Source: Hymenopellis radicata (lineage: Eukaryota; Basidiomycota; Agaricomycetes; Agaricales; Physalacriaceae). Taken from it: a stretch of 64,000 bases of DNA. The stretch lies in assembly GCA_015501595.1 (NCBI GenBank), contig JADNRX010000038.1, forward strand, positions 182,051-246,050. The letters run 5' to 3'. Positions 47,923 to 61,073 of the stretch are shown piece by piece. Below the pieces are notes generated by a model. The model saw nothing but the letters and a program-made list of their open reading frames with translations, searched no databases and was not told where the DNA came from. The position numbers were made by a program, and so were the translations under genes. Numbering within the stretch: position 1 is the first letter of the stretch; every line of letters starts with the position of its first letter.

Positions 47923-50900
47923 CTAATTGAGATACCCACGACACCTCACCGCCCCACACAAACACGGAATCTTATTATCCTGCTCAATCGGAAAATGATA
48001 ATCTACCACACATCAGCCGTCGTCACACAAAAAGAAGAAACCACTCACCATAGGTAATCTCATCCCCCAGCTCGATATCCACCTTTGCATAGATCACAAT
48101 CTTCTTAACCCCATTCACCGGTATAATCTTCGCATTGCAGTTCGGGTCGCACGAGTGGTTGATCAGCCGCCCCAAATTCCCGCTCTTCGTCGCATCCACC
48201 ACCTCCTCCTCGTCGATCCTAAAGAGGTAGCTGCTCCCAATCCCCTGCCTTTCATACGCGCGCTCCCTGCGCTCCGCGACCTGCGCGCGCACGACCTGGC
48301 CCACGTACTCGATGACCTTTTCACCAAATCAGCATCACGAAAGAAAGGAAGGAAGAGGACATACCATCTCGCCCTTACTTATCCTCTCCAGCGCATACAA
48401 CCCCCAACTATGAATCGGACTCCTCGCAAACCGCAAATGCTTCTTCCTTGTCTGCAGCTGGTTAAACTTGAACGTCAGATCCGACGAGGCCTGCAGCGTC
48501 TGCGCCCTGCTACTCCCCTTCCCCTCCCCAGCGAGCGACGCCGAAATCGCCTTGTTCAGATTATGTATATCCTCCAGCGCCTTGTTCTTCACCCGATTGC
48601 TCGCCCTGTTGCTCCGGCTGCTCACCACACCCTTCGTCGGGCTCTCAGAAGCCCCACCACCCCCAGTAGGAATATTATTCGCATTCACATTCCCAGCGTC
48701 CTTCAAGTCCTCCGCGACACGCTGCCGCTCCGCGTACTGCGTCACGTACCGCAGCTTGTCCTCGATGCGGATCTCATAGTAGCCCTCCGTCCGCGCCGCG
48801 CCGCTCTTGTGCGGCGCATTATCCGCGTCGCTCTCCTCGGGAACCGGAGGCTGAGGCGGGGACGACGAAGCGTCCAGCGCGAGACGCGTGAACCACCGGT
48901 CTTCGTCGTCGGCCCAGACACCCAGATCCTCCTCCTCTGGTTCTGGCTCTGGTTCGGGTGTGGGCGTGGGCGAGCGCGAAGGCTCCGGGGTAAGCGGCTC
49001 CAGCTCAACAACAGGCAACGGCACCTCCTCCTCGTCCTCCGACTCTGGCTCCTCCACCACAACCATCCTCTTCTTCGTCGTCTTGACCTTCTTCGGCTTC
49101 TTGACCTTTTTCTCCACCTTGAGTTTCTTTGCAGGCCTGACCTCCTCTTCCTCGACATCCACCTCGCTCTCGCCTTCCTCGTCAATCTCATGGTGTGGTC
49201 GTTTCGGCGTTGGCTGTTCTTCCTCCTCCTCGGATTCAACCAGTTTTCTCCTCTTGACAGGACGAACGGTCTCCTCCTCCTCCCGCTTGCGCTTCTCCTT
49301 GTCTGGCTGGTCTGCCTTGCGAAAGCGGAGTCCCTTGAGGCCGGTCTTCTGCTGCTTCGTCTCCTCTACCCGCTCCTCAATCTGCGGTCCCATGCGCACG
49401 ACGCGGCGGACCTCTCCCACCACCACGCCCTCTCGCACGTCCTTGACAATGACCTTGCGCACCTCTTCCACGATCATCCGCGCCGCAGCTTCAAGAAGCT
49501 CCAGGTCGTCCCACTTTTTATTTCGTTTTCCATCGAAGCCTGGCGAAAGTGAGCAAGATATAAACGTAGAGAAAGAAACTCACCAGTCCACACGCCGCCA
49601 CAAGTCACCGCTTCACCGACACGCACGCGAACTTCCCGATACCCCACCATACGCCGCGCCTCGCTGTCAAGTACCCTCACCGCCCGCCTTGCAACATCAC
49701 CCTTCCCAAATGTGACGTACGCGCCGCTCTGTGCTCCAGCGACGGACCAACACAGCACACTCTCGACGTCGGATCCGAACCCAGCCCGCTCAAAAAACAA
49801 GCGTACTTCGTCGTCCGTATTAGGACCGAGTGACTGCAATGCATCAGTAGAGATCAAGAACAAAAGAAAACACTCACCCGTCCATCGACAAACGTAACAA
49901 GAACATGGTCCCTCCCATTCACCTTTAACCTCTCCTCCACATCATCCTCACTAACCAGCCTCTGCGGTGGGGGTGGCGTATACCGCCCTCTTCCTTCGTG
50001 ACGGCCATACCGCCTATCCCTAGACCTGGATCGATATCCCCTCCCACGATACGTATCCCACCGTCTCTCTCTCGACCGACTACGACTCCTACTGCGACTC
50101 CTCTCCCGCTCGCGTCGGTCGTACACCCTCGTCTGACGCACTTTGAAACCCTCCAACCGTCCTCGTCTCCGTCCCTCCTCCACCTCCTTCTCTTTCTCCT
50201 TGTCGTCGACTACACCACCGACAGCCCGTCGCGCGCGCTTGAGAATCTCCATCTTTTCCCGCTCCCGCTCCTTGTCTGCCTCGCGCTCGTCGACTGGTCG
50301 CATGGGCGTAGCAGCTAAACTGGGATCCCTGGTAGACGCGACGGGTCCTGGTTTCGGCGGTAATGGAAAAGGCGGTTTAGGTAGAGAGTGCGCTGGTTTG
50401 GGAAGAGATGGAAGGGAAGGATGTAGTGTCCTCGGCGTGCCTCCATGTGGCGTACCCGCGCCTCCGTTCACCTTGAGTTGAACAGGAGTCGCCCCGTTGA
50501 CCTTGGGAGTAGCGGCTTTGGGCGCAGCACTGACGGCGGCTTGCGTCTTGGCCTTCTTCCGCCGTTCGAGCTCCTTGACCACCGCCTCACACCGTCGTCC
50601 GTCACCATCGAAACACACATGTACGTCGTCGCTACCTGTACCAAGCGTAGCACGCATCGCCGGTGTAATTTGTCGTATCTCATCTGTGGTGCCTACAAAT
50701 CATTTAGCGTTGAAAGAAAAAATAATTTCTACTCACCTTTCCACAGCCCATTGCCAGGCATCGACACACTAATACCCTCCCACACCTTCCTCGCCACATC
50801 TCCCTCATCAAACAACACCCTCACAACGCCCCACGCACCGCCCGTCTCGCGATCAACACGCGCCTCGACGCCCTTTACCACCCCATACGCGCTCAAATAC

Positions 50901-52245
50901 TTTCTCAACGCCGCCGCGCTCGTAAACGGCGACAAGTTTGAAAACAGCAACGCGTTCGGGGGAGGCGGGGGAAAAGTCGATGCTTGTCCAAACGGTCCGC
51001 CAAGAACCGAGTCGTATTCGTACGACAGCTCGTACAACTCCATGCGCATCTTCTTCTTGCCTCCTGGGCGTCGTCTTGGATCCACAATCGGCTCGTCCAC
51101 TGCCGGCTCTCGTATCCACAGAGTTTCTTCCCCGTCCTGTTCAAATCAGCAAAGAAACACGGCTGGACGCGAAAAACTCACCTTGCCCGGAACATGCACC
51201 CACGCGCCGTCTTCCAACACCTCGCCCTTCACCCTCACCAACACTTCCCTCTCCCTCTCCTTCCCCTTATCCTTCTCCCTCCCTTTCCCACCACGTACTC
51301 TTCTCGCCTCCTCAGGCCGTCCAGCATCGCCAACACGCACCGCATCAATGAGATGATGCCAATACGGCGGTAATGGCTTACTCGCGTCTTGCACAGGCTC
51401 ACCACCCTCCTCTCCCGCCGGCGTCCATCCCACCCTCCCAGAACCCACACCCTCGGTCGGAAGACGATTGAAAGCGGGATCAAAGAGTACCCTATACGAG
51501 CACACTCCCTCTGGATATCCCTCTTCTGGCGGATACGCGGGTAATGGCGGCAGAGAATACTTGGGTGATGGCGGCGGCTCCTCATGCACTGACATCTGTT
51601 CCGGAGTTGGCGGCCTTGGCCTCGGCGGTGTGGAACGACGCGGTGACGAGCGGTCGCGTCTCGTATATCTCTCCCTCGATCGCGGTCGATACCTCGACCT
51701 CTCTCTATCCCTTGACCTCGACCGCGCACGCGTATACGACTCCCTCTCTCGCTCCCTTTCCCTAGATCTCGGCCGTGGTGGAAGCCCATGCAACACGCGC
51801 GCTCTGGACGGACCCGCCTCTCTACTCGAACTCGGATGCTCGCCCTCCCACAGATCATCCGGTGGCTCCGGGCTCGGGCTCGGACTGAACGCCGCCTTGA
51901 GCTTGACCACCCCTGGCACTAGCGTCTCTAGCGTGTTGTCCAATGCATTCTTCTCTTTCTCAATCGCGTCTTTGTCTGTATTAAATGTCAGTAAAATAAA
52001 TAAAATTTGGGGATGGTCATAAACGCACCTTGTTCTTTCGGCGTCACGTCCTTGTCTTGCTTTCCGCCTCCAAGATCCACGCCACCCGACAACACACCAA
52101 CACTCGGCTTCAACGCGATCGATATACGCGGTGGTGGCGGCGTTTCACTGCTCTCGTCTGTAGGAGGAGGTGGTGGTGCTGCATTTATTGGAGGAGGTGG
52201 CGGCGGCGGTGGATCCACGGCGGTCCTCGTGCGTAGGAACTCCAT
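47923..52245 (-). CDS. SET1: SET1-type histone H3-K4 methyltransferase, intact copy, 1332 aa, 8 exons
   Basis: Exons (coding order) 52245-52029, 51975-51182, 51136-50737, 50692-49878, 49833-49584, 49539-48365, 48316-48049 and 48002-47923 total 1333 codons with every phase closing. Layout: a Pro-rich and RS-rich N terminus; an RRM at about residues 395-470 ([11 protein letters not shown] start); a Lys/Arg and RS-rich linker; a second RRM-like SET1 module at about 730-825; an acidic/basic linker; an N-SET region with SRSNRASNR; then a SET domain from about 1195 with [22 protein letters not shown] and EITYDYHFP; and a post-[11 protein letters not shown] at the very end. This is the COMPASS catalytic subunit family, which methylates H3 Lys4 in the nucleus at active genes. 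It is the only one of three copies here with an unbroken frame. Confidence 0.92.
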
Positions 52246-52751
52246 CCTCGTCGTGTGTTGTGTGGTGGGAGTCGTCGCTAAGAAAAATTGTTGACCCCGA
52301 GTAGGCTTCGCTCAATTAGGCAGGTCGTCCTCGATCACGTTCAACTTTTGTAAATCGACTCTATTTCGTGCTCTACTTATTTCTACGCGTTCTCTGCTTG
52401 CTTAGTAAGCGTCCCGCGCTCTGTAGACCCTCTCCCCGTGCGACCGTAAACCCTAGAAAAAAATTGACAATAGTTTCCCCTGCCGTACCCGGCACGTACA
52501 TGTTTAAAAAAAATACCATGTCCCACCGACAAGCAGCGGGGACAAGGTAATGCAAGTTAGGCTAGCAAAGGTTAGCAAAGCAAATATTCCAAGGCTAGAA
52601 GTGGTTAGAAGTGACTCGAATTGCAACCTCACCGCATCGTCGCGATCCGGCTCTGGAAAACCTGACTCACATCTTGGTCGGTTTCCAAGTCGCGAACCGT
52701 TGGAGTCGGTTTCAAGCACTAAGAAAAACTCGGATATTCGTTAAAATAAGC

Positions 52752-55700
52752 TTAGCTTGCAGATGCGAGTCGAATCGCTGCAAAACCGGTAAACCAGTAA
52801 AACAGAAGAAATTCAAAGAACTTGTTGAGAACTTGCAAGAAGTGCGGGACCGTACCCGTGGGCTTGCACCACCGCCGGTCTTTGAGTCTGGGCTCTGTAA
52901 ATGCATCAGACAAGTGCGGAAATGAATGTAGAAACAATACTTACATGAGGGCCGCGTTGGTGAAACTTCCAAGTCCCAAATCGCGGACATCATCAAAGTC
53001 AGCTTCAAACACGGCGTCGTTGGCCAGGAACGGGTAGATCGCAAAGACGAACGAGGCCAGCACAGGCTCAACGACTGTGAAGTGTATAAGTAACTGAAAT
53101 GAGAATAAATGAAAAACATACCTCAAAACAAGCACGGAATCGTGCCCGTTGATATCCTAACTGTGGCCTCGCCGGCCAGGCTTAAAGAATCTGAAAAATA
53201 GAGTCAAACTGCAGAAATGATGGGAGGAATACGCGAGACTTACCCTGCCGATAGATGAATCGCGTCAGAACAGAGTTCCAGTCCAGCAAGAACCCCGGCG
53301 ACGGTGAACGTGTCGTCGACGGCGAGAAGCGTGCAAGGCCTCGCCGGCCAGGCTTCGGATTCCACGAAAATCTGCTATAAAATGAGTTAGAAATGTGTAA
53401 ACGGTTCAAGTCAAAGAAGTAACTTACGCAACGGAGCCGCGGTGAAGTTCGCACCAGATGAAGAATCCGAGTCGATGACGGAAACGCTACGCCCCCAGAA
53501 GAGCAGCGTACAGGGCCTCGCCGGCCAGGCATCTGACTTTGGTAAATGCGCCTATAAAATGAGTCAGAAACGCGAAGATCTGCCAAGTCAAAAGGAAAGA
53601 AACTCACCGAATATTCCCAGCACGACTGGCGGCCGACAGCATGCGCGACAACGGCGGCGATGTGACGAGGGCGCTCAAGACGAGCAGCGTGGGCGGCCTC
53701 GCCGGCCAGGCTTTTGGGTTTGGAAAATTCGGCTGCAAAGTGAGTCAGAAAGGTGACAAAGTCTCAATCAAAAGAAAGGAACTCACACATAATTGCAGGC
53801 ACACAATCCAAGTTCTCCAGGTGAAAGTATCCGCACGCAAGACGACGATGGCGATGTACTGACGCTGTTCAGGACGAGCAGCGCGGGGTGGCCTCGCCGG
53901 CCAGGCTTGTCAGTCTGGGAAATTCGGCTAAAACTTGGGTTAGAACGCAAATTCAGAACATATGGAAACGGATTAAATACCTTGATACGTCGTGCAGATA
54001 GGGATACGTCGTAGAAGACGACGGCGGAGAGCAGGAAACAGTCGGCGCACGACGGATCCAGTGAGGTAAACCCAGCGAGAGGTGGCCTCGCCGGCCAGGC
54101 GTCTGGGTTCGTAAATTTTCACTAAAAAGAACGTGTTAGAATGGTGGCATAAGGTCAAGGGATAAGACGTACCGTGAAGTTAAGTCGTCCGCGAGAGGGT
54201 ACATCGTCGTTCCACGACGACATCGAGGTGAAGAAAGCAGCGTGTGCGGCCTCGCCGGCCAGGCATCTGGAGCGCAGAAACTTGACTACAAGATGGGTTA
54301 CAACGCGAATCCAAGATAAATGAGACTTGGAAAACATAGCATCAAAATTCCACGTCGTGAAAGAGTCGTTTCCATATACGAGGGTGTCACAGCACAGCGG
54401 CTGCAGACGGCGACTTGATGAAAATAACCGGCCTCGCTGGCTCAGCATCCCAGTGTTCAAATACGTTGAGGGTAGTGCAGCAAGGCTGCATCCGAGTCGG
54501 TGAAGGTAGTCCAGCGAGATGTGGCCTCGCCGGCCGGGCGTCTGGGTTCGTAAATTTGCGCTAAAAGAACAGGTTAGCATCGCGGTTCAAGTTCAGAAAT
54601 GCACGACGTACCGCAAAGAAAAGTCGTCCGTAAGGCGGCAGATTGTCGTTCCATGATGACATCGAGGTGACGAGAGCAGCGTGTGGGGCCTCGCCGGCCA
54701 GGCTTCTGGGTCCGGGGAATATACCTCTGAAAACAAACCGGATAAGAAACCGAATGAAACATAAACAACATGTGGAACTTACCATCAAGAATACACGGCG
54801 GACGCCAGGTAGCGATGCGGTGAGGGTGGCGCAGCAAGGCTGCAGACAAGTTGATGAGGGTATTCCAGCGAGATGTGGCCTCGCCAGCCGGGCGTCTGGG
54901 TTCAAGAATTTCTGCTAAAATTGAGTCAGAAATGAGGGAAAGGCACACCAGAAACGAACGACATACCGTGTGCAAATCGTGCGTCGTTCCACACGCGACT
55001 ACGCCACTATTCCGGCTGGGCTTCTTTGGCGTAGAAATTGACCTCTACAATTGGTCAGAAATCCTAATTCAACAGAAATAGAATGAATCAACGCACTGAG
55101 AACACGACATGGCGGTCGGAAGACAACGATACGTGGAGGGAGGTGCAGCAAGGCTGCAGACGAGTTGATGAGGATAATCCCCGCGAGCGGTGGCCTCGCC
55201 GGCCGGGCGTCTGGGTCCAGAAATTGGGGGCTAAAAATGCATCAAAAAAGATCCAAGAGTTGGACAGAAGAACGGGACATACCTCGGGATCAACACTGCC
55301 CGCGAGACGTCGAATGGTTCTTGAAATGCGAGCAACGGTACATCGGATACCGCGATCCATGTTCAGATCCAGCGTAAACGTCGACACTGGCGCGGTAAGA
55401 GATGCATCAATGACGGCTGAAGGTAAGTTAGAAACTGGGTAAGATGCGGAGGGAACCCAGAGACTCACGGTGATGATGTTCACAATACTGACATTTGGAA
55501 CAGCGAGTAGTCGCCTCGCCGGCGCGGCGTAGCCCTCCAGCACATCGAGGTGTCGCTATGACAACCCGACAACGCGAGACCTGCGCGAAAGATTAGTTAG
55601 TAACTGACAATACGCAGTGAATCGAGTTCAACTCACGTTGAACATTTACGTCGGGCTCGAAGTCGAAATCCAGAGCGCCGGCGAGTAAAATAGCACTAGA

Positions 55701-56201
55701 ATACGTCAGAAAAGTGAAGTCATACAAGCCAATGAGACGAAAATGACTTACGAGGTCGTGATAGTAGGAGAGAAAGCATGCTCGGCGTTTGCCGGATGCC
55801 GTTTATGGTCATCACCACCACGCTCAAGAGCACCGCCGACGTGCACCTCGCCGATAGCAACGCGTCGACGCCTTGGGAACGAGTTCTGGCTCATACTCGG
55901 ACATCAAGAGTGTGCTGCCAGGATACAAGTAAGCCGATAAACACGAAGAGGACACCGAGGATGCGACTTACAGAGAGAAGGTGCGTGGTGACCGCTGTTC
56001 AGCATGCTGAATGTCCTGCTCCTGGCGTGGAGTACAGAACACAGGCGGCGAGAGGGAAATGTGGGCGGGAAATGTGAGTCTCAAATTCTCGAGGTGGTAA
56101 TAAGGAGAGAAGGGATACCGTGCAGGGTCCCACTTTTTCGCCGCGCCAAACATACCACAAACAAACAGTGCCTCCGTGATCTCGGCCGCGTCTAGCCGCA
56201 T
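52752..56201 (-). CDS. Many-exon locus of unknown function with repeated GC-rich core (unit B)
   Basis: This is the counterpart of 38720-41886, starting at the same MRLDAAEITEALF. Well-formed pieces near the start include an AILLAGALDFDFEPDVNVQ block (around 55630-55690), a YAAPARRLLAVPNVSIVNIIT block and a TFTLDLNMDRGIRCTVARIS block, joined by standard introns. Later blocks each carry the GC core. The last block is hydrophobic (FFEFLLFYWFTGFAAIRLA), possibly a membrane anchor. The frame is again not continuous by my reading, so function and even coding status remain open. Confidence 0.42.
53165..55529. repeat. Array of GGCCTCGCCGGCCAGGC motifs, unit B
   Basis: Copies start at about 53165, 53337, 53514, 53695, 53890, 54084, 54248, 54523, 54687, 54877 and 55192, with diverged ones near 54430 and 55513. 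Spacing in the regular part is 172, 177, 181, 195, 194 and 164 bp, nearly the same as in unit A. Confidence 0.85.
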
Positions 56202-56243
56202 CAAGTTTCCTCAAATCTATTTTTATGTATCTGCCCAGAAATG

Positions 56244-56296
56244 CATTCCAAAGCGACGGCAGTGTTGGGAATCAACAATGCCGTAGCTTTGGAATG
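56244..56296. repeat. Hairpin, 18-bp arms, unit B
   Basis: This is the same inverted repeat as at 41929. The wobble position has changed to a mismatch (left arm cgacggca, right arm tgccgtag), and the other pairs are kept. Confidence 0.65.
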
Positions 56297-56556
56297 TACT
56301 ATGGAGAACTCGTCTTGTTGGAGAATTGCGCGAGATTTAGGTTGTTGTTTCCCGTTGAGGTTCACATTGAGGGCTCAGTTGAAAGACATCTTGATTCCTA
56401 GAAAGTTCACGCTCAGAGAAGATCTTACGACCAGGATCAATACAAAAAGAATTCTTTCAAGCTGGCATAGTGACGTGATCATAGCGCGAGCTGCGCACCC
56501 TGGAAACGTCAAGTGACTCATGTCACACAGCCGAAGTTCCGCATCAGTACCCGGAA

Positions 56557-57024
56557 GTGTCTGTGTGGCGCGCGATTGGGAAAGTGTCTGACCAAGATGT
56601 GGTTGAGAGTCAGGATATTGAACTTGAAAAGTCTGTAGAAGAACATGCTCGTAGCCTAGTGGTCCTGTCAGCTCTTCTTGCTCCTTTCGTCCCCGTCGTG
56701 CTTCTGCAAGTCCCGGATGAGAATCCTTTTGTGTGCCATCTTCAGACCGGTTGCACCGTACCTCTCGAGTCCGTAGTATTCAGCATTGGATCATGCCAGA
56801 TTGTCAGAAACATCCCGGCCCAGCCGTGGAACCGTGCCAGAACCGCCTGTCATTCCTCTTCCACTCTTCTGGGAACCCCAAAACATCGCGTGCAGGTTCC
56901 TTTCGCTTCAAACAGGTTCCTGTTCTATTTCGAGACGCGCCAAGACGTCGACCAACCGAACTTGTCCACTTTGGGAAATCGATCCCAAGTTCCTTTTCTC
57001 GTTTCCCATCCTATATCGACCTAA
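56557..57024 (+). CDS. Small hypothetical ORF, unit B copy, about 155 aa
   Basis: The open frame has a Glu/Asp-rich, coiled-coil-like N terminus (DQDVVESQDIELEKSVEEH), a hydrophobic stretch (LVVLSALLAPFVPVVLL) and a Ser/Arg/Pro tail. I see no domain, and the first in-frame start may be a GTG or a later ATG, so the true start is unclear. It may be part of a longer spliced transcript. Confidence 0.3.
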   Translation: MSVWRAIGKVSDQDVVESQDIELEKSVEEHARSLVVLSALLAPFVPVVLLQVPDENPFVCHLQTGCTVPLESVVFSIGSCQIVRNIPAQPWNRARTACHSSSTLLGTPKHRVQVPFASNRFLFYFETRQDVDQPNLSTLGNRSQVPFLVSHPIST

Positions 57025-57593
57025 TTCATTAATGTATTTGGCACACTAAAAGGCACTGAATATACCTTTAAAATGGCGGTAAAATGTCGAAAGAAATCAC
57101 GTCGAAAAAGTCGAAAGTCAAGTTGTGACCTTGGGATTTTCGGACCGAGCTCGGCACGTGCCTATGACGCATACGGGCTTGTTTTCGTACTCCCACCATC
57201 TTTCGCGCTCTCTTCATCGTTGTCCGCGTCCAGCGGCCTCTCTCCGCCTCCTATCAATCTTATTGTGCCTTGATCTTGGCAAGTCGACTTGGACCACCAT
57301 TCTTACCACTGGAATACCACCACGATACGGGTGTCTTTCGCGTTCTTTAGGCGTATACGATCCGACCGCGCTCTGGAGGCAATCTTCCAGCTCTGAAAAG
57401 CGCTGGAACTTCAGGAACACAAGCTCAGGGACCTAGATGGTTACGAATCGCGGCTGGGCGCGGCGTTTCGGGTGTGTTCTTTGGAATCTGGATTGCGTGT
57501 CTTTTGGAATATTGCGGCTGGACGGTAAAGATATGACGAGAAATAGATTGGAATATGTGCGGAGGATCGGATGGTCCGTGCACGAACGTGTGG

Positions 57594-57600
57594 TATAAAA
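57594..57600 (+). promoter_or_regulatory. TATA box (TATAAAA), unit B
   Basis: This is the counterpart of 43268 with the same spacing to a CT-rich leader. Confidence 0.55.
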
Positions 57601-60600
57601 TGGGGCGAATTTGGTCAGTTCAAATCATTCCTCCTTCCGCCACATTTCTCCCCATTCGCTCTTCTCAGCCTTTCTCCCTTATTCCACTCGACGAAATCAC
57701 TCTATTACACAGTCTACTACCTCTGGCATGTGTATCCCTTGACTGGTCGACGTTGTACTGACATTCATCTTATAGTGATTTGTTACCTCGGAGGTAACAT
57801 TTACATTCTCGCTTCTTCTCGACTCGGTTCACGATTCTAATACTCTTACTAGGCCTTTCTTACCTCTCGCCTTCATGGACTTCACTCCTTTGATGATCTG
57901 GTTGGTTTTCCTTATTCGTTTGTTACTTAGCTTAACTGACAGACCTTGTTTTCAGATCCATCGCAATACCTCCCATCTTCTGTTCTAGGTAGGTAACACT
58001 CTCGTTGACATATTCATCGCTTTCTCTTACCCTTCGGCAGAGTCTCTTCACAAAGTTTTCTCGGAGACGGGTACGTCTGATCTTTCCTCTTGATCGATTT
58101 CTCTTCCTTACGACCATGATCTAGCTCGACCGACTTTGGCGCACGGGGTTTTGCTAACGATGCGGACTCAACGACGGGCGTTCTAGTTAGCCATCGTGAT
58201 TTCTCTCGGTTCCGCTTGCCTCTCGCGCTGTGCGACCGCCGCTGGCGTTGCCCTTGGTCGATATGACCACGAAACGGAGTACGACGTCGTTTCGGGACCA
58301 ATGCCAAACCTCTAGCGGACGACATACCCGTTATTTGGAGCATCTTCCGATCCAGATTCACTGGCTACGCCGTCTCCTTTGTTGCTGCACCGTGAGCGAC
58401 ACGACTTGGACTTCGCCGGGCACACTAAATTGGGCATTCGGCCCCGCACCGTTTCCTCGGTTTCGACCGTCAACTAGGATTGATAAGGACCTATTCTGGC
58501 CGGGATTCCCTCAATTTTGGACAGTCTGTAGTGTTCTGCCCCATTTTGGTGAGTTTGCACAGTTTTATGCTAACCTCAAGTTACTCATTTTTAGTCTAGG
58601 ACACATCCGATGTTTATGACGCGCCTCATATCGCTTGCTAAGCCCATCTAGCCTCTGATGAACGCATCAGTACTCCCTCGTCGCTGTCCGGATGCCCGCT
58701 CACCTCGACTTCGGCCTAGGTGGAATATAGTTCTGGTTCTTGGGCGTTTTACGGGTTGACGTCGATCTAGCGCCATGATTGGGTGTTCTAACTCTTCAGT
58801 AACGCCCTCCGTAAGGCGCACATAGCCAGCCTTTCGCATCCTTTGTCGGTCAGTCCTTACCCGCTTTGATATTTCACGAATACTAACCTTTATCATTTTA
58901 CTACTTAGAGCTCCCGAGGCGCCCATATCGCCGTGTATATCGCCCCTTGGACCTCTTAAACTGCTCTTCAAGGCACGAGCACGGCGCCGTCCTTGTCCGT
59001 GACCTCGCTGGACACGACTTTGCCTGAGGCGGGATCAGTCTTGCGAGGTCGGTGTTCGCTGACTTTGCGACTATCTGTCGCACCGATAATTTCCTAAATA
59101 TTGTTAGGAATGCAGTACAGGCGTTGTAGGCTGCCTAGGCTTCGGGTTCCTCTACGGTATGGTCCTCTTTTCCGTCTAAATCTTATTTCTCAGATTTCCT
59201 CCTTAGGACAACGCGTCGAACCAAAGAGCCGGTCGCCCTTTATCGACATGTCATCCAGTATCCGTGACATGTCGCTCTTTCTGTCCAGGACGCCGCCGCT
59301 TCGACCAACATCAATGTCAAGTTGAATCAGAACCGGGATCGTCTAGGCGCGGCGGTATGACGGCCTGCGGGAGGACGTCTCGATGTTGTTCACCCTCAAC
59401 GTAAGGCCCATTGCTGCCCTCACAATGAATAAAGGCTTCCTAGGGATCCTCTATTGGCTGGTAAGAATTTTGACCTCTCACCCTTTTCAGCAGGTTGATG
59501 ACATACTTACTAACAGATGCTACCTGAATCTCGGCCACGATGACCTCAAGACCTTCGACATGGTAAACTCTTGCCCTCTACAAATTAACTCTGCGCTGAC
59601 GGTGAACGTCGTTCCACAGGTCCACTCAAGTCAGTCCCTTTCGAGTCGGCGAACTGGCATTCGGTTCGTCGTGATTCTGGACCTCAAGGCCTCGATTCGC
59701 CGTGTCAATGGATGCTTTACGACTTATTGCATTCCCGTACAAAGTCCTGGAAGGCGACATGCCTTCGTTGTTCAACCGTGAGTCAAACTACGATTGAATT
59801 TTGTATCATTTGACTCAAGGGGTTATCCAAGGCTTCAGTAATTGCCTCAAGAGCCGACAAGGACTATCTTCAATGCTCCTAGACTCGCCTTCGTCGTCTA
59901 CGCTACCGCTAATTGCTGTCAAACACCGAGCTTTGGCCGACGAGTGTCTGGCGGGGCGTTCTTCGCGGCGTCGGGATATCGATACACGACTTGGATGTCT
60001 GTGGCATTATTGGAGCCTTCGAATTGTAGAGATACCCTGCACACAGTATGAACACCGTAGGCGCGCTCGTCGTCGCAAGGTGAAATTCTTCATTTTGACC
60101 ACTTTCTAAGTTATCTCACACTACTCTCTAGTCTAACGTTGCTCATCGAGTGACCACTCTAGGACGTGATGTTGGACTACTCGCTGGTACTCACGCCGCC
60201 GTTATGCTCGAATGGCTGATACTGCGCCCACCAGACGTTGCCCATGTTCCGGCGGCATGATGTTCGGGATGTCGGCGGCATGTTCAAGCCTTACTTGAAC
60301 TCTTCGATACTCTGAAAGGGACTACTGGTGGATGTCCTATCGTCAAGTACGGGCTTCGTCGGCGCCCTTGACGCGCGATGGTAAGTAATTCCATGTTCTA
60401 GTTCTATTTGTCACTTAAACTGACTTACCACTTTAGACGCGCCTCAGGCTTCCACTCGTAGTAATAGATGTCGCGATATGAACGTGTCATCGACTGTGAG
60501 ACGGCTTATGGACGCGATGGTTGGACCGGGACGAGTGTGCAGTCGACTATGCTCGAACTCTTGCTTATGTCGTACGCCGGGATTACTATTGCTGAGGCTC

Positions 60601-60724
60601 CGGATTGTCATCGCTGTTGCTGAGCAGAGGTACGTTGGTTATGTTGCTGTTTTCATTCACCAGGCTCATTGTTCCACGAGGTTTGGTTCATCTCTCGTAT
60701 AGAAACACCTTGTTTTGCCGGACA

Positions 60725-60777
60725 GAAGGGAGCAGCGGCCTTCGCCGCTGTGCTCACGGATGTTCGCGTCTCCCTTC
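60725..60777. repeat. 53-nt nested inverted repeat, copy B1
   Basis: This matches 46355-46407, with the inner hairpin intact. Confidence 0.7.
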
Positions 60778-61020
60778 TGATATGTGTAAGGTATGTTTAG
60801 TAACATCGATTCGTCGTGATGATGAGACTAACGTTGACCTCAATAGGACATCGTTGTATAATTATTACTCGTGATTCTAAACAACACGTTTTACCTGGCC
60901 TCCTGTGACGAGTTTCTTGTTTCTCGACTTGTTCGCGACGTTGGCTTCAACACGGGTCTAGGTGGACTCTTGTCTGTGGTCCATCCGTCGAATAGCAACG
61001 TCTTGTTGTGTGATAGCGGA

Positions 61021-61073
61021 GAAGGGAGCAGCGGCCTTCGCCGCTGTGCTCGCAGATGCTCGCGTCTCCCTTC
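61021..61073. repeat. 53-nt nested inverted repeat, copy B2
   Basis: This matches 46665-46717 with the inner hairpin restored to a perfect stem. It lies 296 bp after copy B1. Confidence 0.7.

Noticed and set aside
48155..49552. 465-codon open frame on the plus strand
   Set aside because: It is the antisense shadow of the charged, low-complexity middle and SET region of SET1. The minus strand has the domains and the closing exon phases.
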